Assembly (NCBI RefSeq): GCF_010015445.1
Contig: NC_053123.1
Location: 3,435,739-3,499,738 of the forward strand
Origin: Perca fluviatilis
Lineage: Eukaryota > Chordata > Actinopteri > Perciformes > Percidae
DNA length: 64,000 nucleotides
Direction: 5' to 3'
Both the position numbers and the translations under genes were made by a program. The notes beneath the pieces are model-generated. The model was not told the DNA's origin. It was given only the letters and a program-made list of their open reading frames with translations, and did no database searches. Each line of letters begins with the position of its first letter. Positions within the stretch are counted from its first letter, which is position 1. Positions 10,876 to 19,727 of the stretch are shown piece by piece.

Positions 10876-13679
10876 CAGGGGTGTCAAACATACGGCCCGC
10901 GGGCCGGAACCGGCCCCCAAGGAGGTTCGATCAGGCCCGCAGGATAATTTGAAAGTGGAAAAAATGCATAAAAGACATGGAATTAATATTTTTAATTCGC
11001 TGCAATTCATGGATTATCCGCTAAGGGGCGCACTCTTTCCATCAGAGTAGAAGACAAGCCGCATCACTGAGACAGACTGAAAACAGCAGACGGTATCAAT
11101 GCGCCATCTGCTGCTTGTTACGACGTTGTTAATACTTGGTCTCTACCTCTCCGCTACACCCTCATTAGCCAAAATGTCGTTATCCAAACGGAGAAAAGTA
11201 GATAAGGAGTGTAGAATTTTCAAAGAAAAATGGACCACGTCCTATTTATTTACAGAGATGCACGGAAAACCTTCGTGCTTGGTGTGTTTGCAACAAGTTT
11301 CGGTATTGAAGGAATATAATATTCGACGCCACTACGAGACTCATCACAGCAAAAAATATGACGGCTTGCAAGGACAACTGAGAAGAGATAAGATTAACGA
11401 ATTGCTGGCGGGTCTGAGGAAACAGCAGTCAACTTTCATCCAGAGCCGAGAAGTCAGTGAAGCAGCGGTAAAAGCCAGCTACCTAATTGCTAGCGAAATA
11501 GCATTAGCATCGAAGCCGTATTCCGACGGTGACTTTGTTAAACGATGCATGATGAAGGCGGCTGAACTTGTATGTCCCGAGAAGCGACAAGCTTTTGCCA
11601 ATATTAGCCTGACGAGGAATACTATAGCAGAGAGGATTTCGGAACTATCGGCAGATTTAGACAGTCAATTGAAACAGAGAGTCAAGTCATTTATTGCATT
11701 TTCCGTGGCAATTGACGAGAGCACTGACATCACAGACGTGGCCCAACTGGCCATATTTATTCGAGGAGTTGATGAGACATTGACTGTTACTGAAGAGTTT
11801 CTTGAGTTGGTGCCAATGATGGACACCACAACAGCCGAGGACATTTTCGGCTCTGTCGTTGCTGCATTGGACAGAGTTGGAGTGGACTGGTCCCGCGCTG
11901 TCAGCCTGGCTACAGACGGCGCGCCATCCATGGTCGGAAAGAAAGCAGGTGTCGCGACAAAGTTCAAAGACAAAGTACAAGCCCTTAATGGAGGAGATCG
12001 TTTCTGGACATTTCACTGTATTTTGCACCAGGAGGCATTGTGTTGCAAGTCGCTGAAAATGGACCACGTCATGGAGGTGGTTGTTCACTGTAAAATTTCA
12101 TCCGGTCCAGAGGTCTGAACCATCGTCAGTTTGACAAACTTCTCAGCGACAGCAACATTACCCACAGCCTGCCATACCACACTGAAGTGAGATGGTTAAG
12201 CCGAGGCGCTGTGCTGAGGCATTTCTTTGATCTACGAGAGGAAATCGGACAGTTCATGGAGAAAAAAGGAAAACCGGTGTTGGAATTACAATCTCAGGAA
12301 TGGCTACGGGACCTTGCATTCTTGGTTGATATTACTGAACACTTGAACAATCTGAACAAAATGTTGCAAGGCCGCAAAAAAGTTGTCACACAGTTTTCTG
12401 ACAACATACATGCATTTAAGTTGAAGCTGACTTTGTGGGAGATGCAACTGGCAAATGGCAACCCTGCTCATTTCCCCTGTCTGAGAGATGTGTGTGTGAC
12501 CAGACCTGATGCGGACATGAAACGGTACAAAGACAAAATTGCAGGACTACTGCGGGAGTTTGAGAAACGTTTTCAGGTATTTGGTGAACTTGAGACAGAA
12601 TTTTCAGTTTTTCGCTCACCTTTCACAGTTAAAGCTTCTGATCTGCCGGTCGAAATTCAGCTAGAGATAATTGATTTGCAGTGTGATGCAGATTTGTAGG
12701 TCTGGACAGATTTTATCAGTATCTACTACCAGGGTACCCCAAATTAACAGCCCTGGCTGCTAAAATTTTGTGCATGTTTGGGACAACCTACCTTTGTGAA
12801 CAAATTTTCTCAGTGATGAATATCAATAAAACAAAAATGCGTTCAAGGCTCACAAACAAGCACTTAAATGACATTCTGAAAGTGACAGCTAGTCAGGACA
12901 TGACACCTGGTGTTGATGCACTTGTACAGGCCAAAAGATGCCAAGTTTCAGGAACAAATACAAGTCCAGACTAGACTAACACCTTTAAAATGCTGCCTTA
13001 GATACTGTTTGCATTGAAAGAATACAGCTCTGTGAAGATGAATCCTTACTGTGGTGATTTAAAAAATGACTTGCTAATGTTAGTCAGCAGCTTCAAAACA
13101 AAAGTTGTGTGATGGAATTCTACTGTTCATACAACTCCATAAATTTTCAGTATGTATTGTATGTGTATGTATGTTTCATGTATGAAGTTTACAGATTTAC
13201 AGGACAGGCGAACACTTTCTTCATTACACATTTAAAATCACTCTCCTTAGTTTGTAAGGTGTACGCAGGGATTACATTTAGATTTTATATGCGTATGTGT
13301 AAGTGGTTTAAAAATTCCTTTCTTTAAAAGTCTCCTTTAATCTTAAAGTGCATTACTATATTTTTCAGTACCAATTAAAGTTTTGTGCCTTTGTACAATC
13401 AGTGAGATCAGTTGCAATGCATATTTGTGAATGATAAAAGTAAATTGCACATTTGTCTAAGGAAATATGAGGTGTTTCATGAAATGTTTTGTAAAAGGAT
13501 AGTTCATTAAATTTCAATATTTTCCTAATGTTCTTGTGCTTCTTTACACCAAAACAAAGGAAAGACATGATATTTTGGTTATTTATAGCAGAGTATGGTA
13601 TAATTTTAATGGTCTGGCCCACTTGACATCTCCCTAGGCCGTATGTGGCCCACGATGCGAAATGAGTTTGACATCCCTG
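10876..13679 (+). mobile_element. 2.8-kb hAT transposon with degraded transposase
   Basis: Termini CAGGGGTGTCAAACATACGG and (reverse) CAGGGATGTCAAACTCATTT are inverted repeats. A perfect 8-bp target duplication CTGTAGAG flanks them (10868-10875 and 13680-13687). The element carries a transposase pseudogene of the GTF2IRD2/ZMYM-like hAT type (11174-12974). It sits inside the middle MITE, so it is the youngest of the three nested insertions. Length is close to that expected for an autonomous element, but its coding region is broken. Confidence 0.93.
11174..12974 (+). pseudogene. hAT transposase (GTF2IRD2-like) with frameshift and deletion
   Basis: The frame from ATG 11174 begins MSLSKRRKVDKECRIFKEKW, with a BED-like zinc-finger region (CLVCLQQV ... 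RRHYETHH) and a catalytic-domain start (AFSVAIDESTDITDVAQLAI, then SLATDGAPSMVG). An upstream ATG at 11099 gives an extra 25 residues. The frame is lost at about 12090 by a 1-nt change. It resumes in another frame through 12699, with EVRWLSRGAVLRHFFDLREE and EWLRDLAFLVDITEHLNNLN, and stops after CDADL. A third part at 12768-12974 carries the C-terminal dimerisation region (FGTTYLCEQIFSVMNINKTK). At least one frameshift and one stop or small deletion make it non-functional. It would have moved the element by cut and paste. Confidence 0.92.
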
Positions 13680-14330
13680 CTGTAGAGGATTCCAACACCG
13701 AATGTAACAATCTGCAGCTGCCGTTGTTGGCAAAACACAATTATTAAATGCCCTTTTCCCATCTAATGGTTGTTTTTGTCATTCAACACCTATTGACTAG
13801 TGAAATAAGTTGTTATAGTTATTACATCATTATTAAATGATTTAATTTTGACCATATGGCCTTAGCAATAAACAAGCCATTCTTTAATGTCGCCAACTGT
13901 TGTTTAGTACCCTTCTTTTTTTTTTTACTTCCTTAAAAAGTATCTGTTAAGGCACCGGTACCATTTTAAAAGTACCGCTTTAAAAACCAAACAATACCCA
14001 AACCTAATATTGACTCTAGATTCAAAATAATAAACAAATACAAATCTTAAAATCAAGTTCATAAAGTCACTTTCTTTGCATTCATTTGATTCCCAATCGA
14101 TCAACTGGTAAGAATTGCTTTCCATTGTTCCACTGAAATGCAAAATAATAGAATTTTAATCATGTGATAAAGCATGCGATTTATCTCGATTACCTACAGA
14201 AATTCTGCGATTAATCGCGATTAAAAAATAATAATCGTTTGACAGCTCTAATTAACTTGTTACATTTTACTAATTTAGAGACTAGCTGGAAAGCTAGCTT
14301 GCTTGCTAGGGGGATAATTGTTTAGCGGTG

Positions 14331-14331
14331 A

Positions 14332-14394
<63 letters not shown>

Positions 14395-14433
14395 TAGATA
14401 GATAGATAGATAGGTAGATAGATAGAGAGAGAG
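14331..14433. repeat. (GA)n/(GATA)n microsatellite
   Basis: A run of about 28 GA units is followed by about nine GATA-type units and a short GA run. It lies about 85 bp from the 52-bp minisatellite in the same steap3 intron. Confidence 0.97.
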
Positions 14434-14516
14434 GTCTATTACAGTCTTTATATTTAAATATCACGGTGTAGGATATTAGTTTATTAATTAGTCGCCTTGG
14501 TGCATCATGGCCGTTA

Positions 14517-15036
14517 TGTGTGTCTAGGGCTACTCACCTGCTGGTAAACAGTGTTCAGTAGAGTTTAATATGTGTCTAGGGCTACTCACCTGCTGGTAAA
14601 CAGTGTTCAGTAGAGTTTAATATGTGTCTAGGGCTACTCACCTGCTGGTAAACAGTGTTCAGTAGAGTGTAATATGTGTCTAGGGCTACTCTCCTGCTGG
14701 TAAACAGTGTTCAGTAGAGTTTAATATGTGTCTAGGGCTACTCACCTGCTGGTAAACAGTGTTCAGTAGAGTGTAGTATGTGTCTAGGGCTACTCACCTG
14801 CTGGTAAGCAGTTTTCAGTAGAGTGTAATATGTGTCTAGGGCTACTCACCTGCTGGTAAACAGTGTTCAGTAGAGTGTAGTATGTGTCTAGGGCTACTCA
14901 CCTGCTGGTAAACAGTTTTCAGTAGAGTGTAATATGTGTCTAGGGCTACTCTCCTGCTGGTAAACAGTGTTCAGTAGAGTGTAGTATGTGTCTAGGGCTA
15001 CTCACCTGCTGGTAAGCTGTGTTTAGCAGAGTGTAG
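14517..15036 (-). repeat. 52-bp minisatellite containing the steap3 exon 3b splice donor (10 units)
   Basis: Ten units repeat with an exact 52-nt period. The tenth (14985-15036) is the genuine exon/intron junction: 31 nt of exon 3b plus 21 nt of intron. The other nine lie in the intron. On the minus strand each unit reads ...TTACCAGCAG|GTGAGTAGCCC... Donor dinucleotides (minus-strand GT) fall at plus-strand positions 14536, 14588, 14640, 14744, 14796, 14848, 14900 and 15004. At 14692 and 14952 the GT has become GA. Using any downstream donor would add n x 52 nt, and an in-frame TAG lies about 57 nt beyond the true donor, so such products would be truncated. Confidence 0.97.
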
Positions 15037-15205
15037 CCTGCAGCGCTCCGCAGTGTCAGACACATGCTGTATACAGCATGGAGTCCAGCGCAGAGGAAGC
15101 TCAGCAGGCCCAGCTGCTTCCGAGCGCACAGCCAGCAGTCCAGCCAACCAGGGAAACGCTTATATTTGGTTCCCCTAGCCAGCTGGAAGACAGCCGCCAC
15201 CAGAC
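15006..15205 (-). CDS. steap3: steap3 coding exon 3b (200 nt)
   Basis: The acceptor TTTCCTCTCAG|GT and the donor CAGCAG|GTGAGT bound 200 nt encoding residues 271-337. The protein starts [20 protein letters not shown] and continues with [17 protein letters not shown] and [10 protein letters not shown]313 in CAGLHAVYS matches the conserved heme-ligand His of transmembrane segment 3. [21 protein letters not shown] is a STEAP hallmark linking FAD and heme sites. Together with exon 3a (328 nt) this makes 528 nt, the length I recall for the single family exon, so an extra intron splits it here. The exon's last 31 nt are the seed unit of the 52-bp minisatellite. Confidence 0.94.
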
Positions 15206-15589
15206 CTGAGAGGAAACACAGGATGACATGCAGCTCAGCAGACCTTTTCAACAGGCTTATTGAGCTGGATGAATGCAAAGTGAAGAGGTAACAGAAGGAC
15301 ACCTGTTGGTAAAACCGTTCAGCCTAGCATCCTGCCCTGCCTTATATGAAGTTGATTAAACGATCAAACTTTACTGGAATCTCTAAGTGATCCCAATTTT
15401 AAATTATATTTCTGACCAGGACTGTAGAATTGAGACTTAAGACTCAGAGTTAGGTTCACACACAATTGGGAGGTCCATGTGCAGTCCTCAGGTTCATTTT
15501 GAATATGGGTAGAGTGTTTAGGATGAGGCGGTGGGGGGCTGCAGGAAGAAGCTGAAAAAACCCTGTAGTGGGCTGAGACCAGAGGTGTC

Positions 15590-15765
15590 AAGTAACGAAG
15601 TACAAATACTTTGTTACCTTACTTAAGTAGAAATTTTGGGTGTCTATACTTTACTGGAGTAATAATTTTACAGCAGACTTTTTACTTCTACTCCTTACAT
15701 TTTCACGCAACTATCTGTACTTTCTACTCCTTACATTTAAAATGTAAGGCTATAAAAATAGCCTC
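15590..15765. mobile_element. hAT-MITE-like fragment (AAGTACTTTGTTAC type)
   Basis: AGGTGTCAAGTAACGAAGTA, ACTTAAGTAGAAATTTTGGG and ACTTTTTACTTCTACTCCTT are typical of an abundant fish non-autonomous hAT family, as I recall it. Ends and target duplication are not clear. Confidence 0.45.
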
Positions 15766-15955
15766 GTTACTCCTATTTCAGTTTGGCTTGTTTTCATTCC
15801 GGCTTGTCATTGTTCAAAAAAAACAAAAAAAAAACCCTATCCAGATAAATCGCTCCATCAGGAGAGAGTGAATTTGATTGTGGTTGGATGAGAAGTATAA
15901 ACATATACCATTCCGACAACCTATTGGTTTGTACACGATCCATTGCACCTGCACA

Positions 15956-16330
15956 GACCCGGTGCCAATACGGCACCGGTGCCTTAATGACCGTTGTCTA
16001 CCGGACCGAATAGCAACGCCGATTTCGGTGCCTTATTTACACGGGACGCTAGTTAACAATACACTCGACAGCAAGTAACGTTAGCCTACCGTTAGCTAGC
16101 AGCTGGAGTAAACACGGTTAAAATGCTGAACAGTGTAAAAGTGTGTCTGTATTGCACCGGAGAGGATTGTAACACCAGACTGTAGCTGCCGTTGTCTGAA
16201 AAACACAGACTCAGCCTGAAATAAGTTATTGTCATTACAATTTTAATAAATCATTTAATTTTGACCTTGTGGCCTTAGCAATACACAAACCGTTCTATAA
16301 TGTCGCCTTGTGCTCCTTTTTTTCCCAATT
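15956..16330 (+). mobile_element. Truncated copy of the TAGGGTTGGG MITE (empty-site paralogue)
   Basis: This shares CGGCACCGGTGCCTTAATGA, CTACCGGACCGAATAGCAAC and GGCCTTAGCAATA with the middle element at 10578-14006. It runs directly from GTCTGTATTGCACCGGAGAG into GATTGTAACACC. That is the place where the other copy holds the 2.8-kb hAT element. Terminal repeats are missing here. Confidence 0.8.
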
Positions 16331-17099
16331 GTATTTGTCTGTTCTGTATGTTCAAAAATATAAAACAAACAAAATAAAAAGATGATGTAGTACAGAACAG
16401 CATGTTAAGGATCCCCAAACACGGATTAACACTTCAAAAAACAAACCATGATCTAACAAACAAAATAAACAAGAATTTACTTTAGATAGCCCTAGTCTTA
16501 TATGATTTGAAAGGAGTTAACATAACTTTCTGTTTGGATCACAGTGTAGTATTACGGGTATTTTATCTGCTGAACCGTTAACATTTGGCACACAATTTTT
16601 AAATTCAATGAGCAATTTGCTGTATTGCTGTACCTTACTATTGTTTAAAAGACACACTTACACAAACTATGAACCTATCCTTTAACTTCAAATATCCAAA
16701 CATTCTCACTACGTGGACTACTTTTGAAATGGAAGACTTTGGTCAGCTCGACCCCTCAAACTCTAGAGACAAACACTAGGCTACTTAATTATTGAGATCC
16801 TGGAAATTGTGGATTTATTTGTCTTACACTGCCAGACTTTGCAGACCTGTTTGGGAAGCCTTTTACACTCTACATACTTCAGTAGGTTTATACGAAAACA
16901 ATGAGCTAAAGGCTAAAGCTCAGAGGCATCACTGCAAAGAGATTTCTGTTAGTTTGGCACTAATGAGCCTTCTCACATCACCAATAACAACCTCATCCAT
17001 AGCTAATAGAAAATATTCATCAGTGCACTTTGGTGTTACTTCATGTTTTAAGAGTTTGAAATGACAGCTCGACTCTAGAAACCACGCTCTGGTCAATAC

Positions 17100-17427
17100 C
17101 TGGTAGGTAGACAAGCGCCAGCGTAACAATGGCAACGGCCGGCAGTGTTTCATTGACGGTGACCAATGGGAGCTGGTAGAAGTTGTTCTCTCCCTGATCG
17201 AGGAAGGGCAGCAGGATGTGCCTCAGGAAGTTGTATCCGTAGAAGAAGAGGAAGAGGAGGAAGGTGAGCAGGACGGGGCGTCCCCAGGACGGGAAGAGGA
17301 CCAGCGGGGCTTCCTCGACGTCTCTGGCTGCACACAGGCCGCCCGCGTCCACAGGGCTGTAGCCCAGGCGCCGGGCCAGCTGCAGCACGGCCGCTTTAGA
17401 GTCGGCTTCATCGCTACAGATCGGGAC
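17100..17427 (-). CDS. steap3: steap3 coding exon 3a (328 nt)
   Basis: The acceptor TTTCCCAG|GTC and the donor CTACCAG|GTATTG bound 328 nt encoding residues 162-270 plus one base. It starts VPICSDEADSK, following DGNRQ of exon 2 exactly as in STEAP3 (GNRQVPIC). The exon completes the NADPH-binding oxidoreductase domain. It then gives transmembrane segment 1 (PVLLTFLLFLFFYGYNFLRH, residues about 212-231) and most of segment 2 ending LALVYLPG. An acidic-to-aromatic loop (ENNFYQLPLVTVNETLP) includes a potential N-glycosylation site NET. No frame break. Confidence 0.94.
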
Positions 17428-17488
17428 CTGGGAAATCACGTTGTTAGAGACAGTCAGCGGTGGGCTCTACAATGTCAACCCTGGATAT

Positions 17489-17872
17489 TAGAGGTGCTGA
17501 AATTAATTAAATAATCGATGCATCAAATCGTGGACATGGGCGATGCTGCATCGATAATCGGCCGGTCCATAATCGATTATTTCTGTTTACAATTTAATGT
17601 AGGCCTAACAACCTTTCTGTTTACATTTTGTTATGTTTTGCACATTCAGGAAGTGCAATGTGTTCCTTGCTGTAGTTTTATGTATCCAATTTATTTAGTA
17701 TTAGAGCACTGCAGAATGTCTTGTTTTTTAAGCTTGAAAAGCTATGAATTAAATATCCTACATGGCTTTAATAGTAAAAATGTATTTGACTCATCGTGAG
17801 GCATCGAGATATCGAATCGAAGACATGATAATCGTAATCGAATCGGGAGATCAGTGAAGATTCACACCTCTA
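17489..17872. mobile_element. 384-bp hAT-like MITE with 8-bp target duplication
   Basis: The element starts TAGAGGTG and ends CACCTCTA. It is flanked on both sides by CTGGATAT (17481-17488 and 17873-17880). Subterminal ATCGAT/AATCG motifs are frequent. It has no coding capacity. It lies in the steap3 intron between exons 2 and 3a, about 60 bp upstream of exon 3a. Confidence 0.88.
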
Positions 17873-17935
17873 CTGGATATAGACCTTTTACACGGCAGAC
17901 ATGTTGACATGTCATTGTAGGAAAAGCACAGGTGT

Positions 17936-18027
17936 ATTCAGAACCATTACTGATGGCTGCATTCCACTTAGGAGAGGTCCTGGTATTAAACCATTACTGA
18001 TGGCTGCATTCCACTTAGGAGAGGTCC
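17936..18027 (+). repeat. 47-bp minisatellite, first segment
   Basis: Two units of about 47 bp (CATTACTGATGGCTGCATTC ... AGGAGAGGTCCTGGTATTAA). The array is interrupted by a LINE insertion at 18028-18708 and continues at 18709-19290. Confidence 0.9.
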
Positions 18028-18708
18028 ATCCATCCATCCATCTTCGTCCGCTTATCCGGTGTCGGGTCGCGGGGGGAGCAGCTCCAGCAGGGGACCCCAA
18101 ACTTCCCTTTCCCGAGCAACATTAACCAGCTCCGACTGGGGGATCCCGAGGCGTTCCCAGGCCAGGTTGGAGATATAATCCCTCCACCTAGTCCTGGGTC
18201 TTCCCCGAGGCCTCCTCCCAGCTGGACGTGCCTGGAACACCTCCCTAGGGAGGTGCCCAGGGGCATCCTTACCAGATGCCCGAACCACCTCAACTGGGTC
18301 CTTTCGGACGCAGAGCAGCGGCTCAACTCGAGCTCCTCACGGATGACTGAGCTTCTCACCCTATCTCTAAGGGAGACGCCAGCCACCCTCCTGAGGAAAC
18401 CCATTTCGGCCGCTTGTACCCTGGATCTCGTTCTTTTCGGTCATGACCCAGCCTTCATGACCATAGGTGAGGGTAGGAACGAAACTGACCGGTAGATCGA
18501 GAGCTTTGCCTTCTGGCTCAGCTCTCTTTTCGTCACAACGGTGCGATAGATGGAATGTAATACCGCACCCGCTGCGCCGATTCTCCGACCAATCTCCCGC
18601 TCCATTGTCCCCTCACTCGCGAACAAAAACCCAAGGTACTTGAACTCCTTCACTTGGGGTAAGGACTCATTCCCTACCTGGAGAAGGCATTCCATCGGTT
18701 TCCTGCTG
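18028..18708 (-). mobile_element. 5'-truncated LINE (Rex3/RTE-like) with (GATG)n tail
   Basis: Read on the minus strand it encodes reverse-transcriptase thumb pieces (VKEFKYLGFLFASEGTMERE; RELSQKAKLSIYRSVSFL) and a 3' block (PAGRRPRGRPRTRWRDYISN; LAWERLGIPQSELVNVARER). It ends in (GATG)n, seen as CCATCCATCCATCC at 18027-18042. An 11-bp duplication AGGAGAGGTCC flanks it (18017-18027 and 18709-18719), although the minisatellite unit contains that sequence anyway. The clade is from memory; Rex3/RTE fits the GATG tail. Confidence 0.82.
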
Positions 18709-19290
18709 AGGAGAGGTCCTGGTATTAAACCATTATTGATGGCTGCATTCCACTTAGGAGAGGTCCTGGTATTAAACCATTACTGATGGCTGCATTCCAC
18801 TTAGGAGAGGTCCTGGTATTAAACCATTACTGATGGCTGCATTCCACTTAGGAGAGGTCCTGGTATTAAACCATTACTGATGGCTGCATTCCACTTAGGA
18901 GAGGTCCTGGTATTAAACCATTACTGATGGCTGCATTCCACTTAGGAGAGACCCTGGTATTAAACCATTACTGATGGCTGCATTCCACTTAGGAGAGGTC
19001 CTGGTATTAAACCATTACTGATGGCTGCATTCCACTTAGGAGAGGTCCTGGTATTAAACCATTATTGATGGCTGCATTCCACTTAGGAGAGACCCTGGTA
19101 TTAAACCATTATTGATGGCTGCATTCCACTTAGGAGAGACCCTGGTATTAAACCATTACTGATGGCTGCATTCCACTTAGGAGAGGTCCTGGTATTAAAC
19201 CATTACTGATGGCTGCATTCCACTTAGGAGAGGTCCTGGTATTAAACCATTACTGATGGCTGCATTCCACTTAGGAGAGGTCCTGGTGTT
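18709..19290 (+). repeat. 47-bp minisatellite, main segment (~12 units)
   Basis: About twelve nearly identical 47-bp units: AGGAGAGGTCCTGGTATTAA, then ACCATTACTGATGGCTGCAT, then TCCACTT. Variants are CCATTATTGAT and GAGACCCTGG. The array is uninterrupted to 19290. It lies in the steap3 intron between exons 2 and 3a. Confidence 0.97.
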
Positions 19291-19727
19291 GGGCATGCTG
19301 ACTCACTGAAATAGCTTACTGGGACACTTGATGGAATTGAGCCATCATTAAGGTTATCAATTTCAGCTGTGCTCTTCCTACTATGACAAGTCAACATGTC
19401 TGCTGTGAAAAAGGTCCATTAAATGTTCATCTGCAGTGGTCCCAGTAATATTTCTTTGTGGTGTGCTGAAGTAGCGTATGTTTTGGACAGAGGCTCCAGA
19501 GAGTAGAGAGTGACTGAAGAGAGGGAGCGGCAGAAAATCTGAGAAATAAAACGTTGTTTTCTCTGTTTTCATCTCGACTAGAAATACAGCTGCAGCAAGT
19601 ATCTCACTATCACCATCCTCATTCATATTTTAAGACTCTACAAATGATATCCAGCTACAAAAAAAAAAAAGCCTGAAAAGTCTGAATTTAGAACAGAAGG
19701 GGAGAGAGTGGTTTCTATGGAGATGAC
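19291..19727 (-). other. steap3 intron, no recognised feature
   Basis: Sequence between the 47-bp minisatellite and the foldback element. No homology is recognised in either strand. Confidence 0.4.

Larger units (their letters stand above)
10578..14006. mobile_element. Middle MITE (TAGGGTTGGGTACCG family), split by a hAT element
   Basis: The left end is AGGGTTGGGTACCGAAATCCGG and the right end is AATACCCAAACCTA. This is the family seen whole at 24006-24565 and truncated at 15956-16330. Left sequence runs 10578-10867 and right sequence resumes at 13688. An exact target duplication is not visible; only TTGAC is shared near both ends. The 15956 copy continues across the point where the inner hAT sits, giving an empty-site paralogue. 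Confidence 0.85.
10313..14250. mobile_element. Outer hAT-like MITE, split by two nested insertions
   Basis: Ends TAGGGCTGTCA and TGACAGCTCTA form inverted repeats. Both are flanked by the same 8-bp target duplication ATTAACTT (10305-10312 and 14251-14258), the hallmark of hAT insertions. The subterminal sequence has TTAATCGCGATTA-type motifs on both sides (GCGATTAAGAG on the left, GATTAATCGCGATTA on the right). Its own sequence is only at the edges; the middle is occupied by a second MITE and an autonomous-type hAT element. It lies in the intron between steap3 exons 3b and 4. Confidence 0.9.
15206..17099 (-). other. Extra steap3 intron splitting the 528-nt family exon
   Basis: A 1,894-nt GT-AG intron (CCAG|GTATTG ... 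CTCTCAG|GT) interrupts the codon for the Gly of LVYLPG|LVAA in phase 1. It contains a hAT-MITE-like stretch with GTACAAATACTTTGTTAC (about 15590-15760) and a truncated copy of the TAGGGTTGGG family (15956-16330). No other feature is recognised; 16331-17040 is AT-rich unique-looking sequence. Confidence 0.8.

Noticed and set aside
14517..15036. CRISPR-like direct repeats
   Set aside because: The 52-bp units abut without spacers and are copies of an exon/intron junction in a vertebrate gene. It is a minisatellite.
18709..19290. CRISPR-like or coding tandem repeat
   Set aside because: Uniform 47-bp units without spacers and without a conserved frame.
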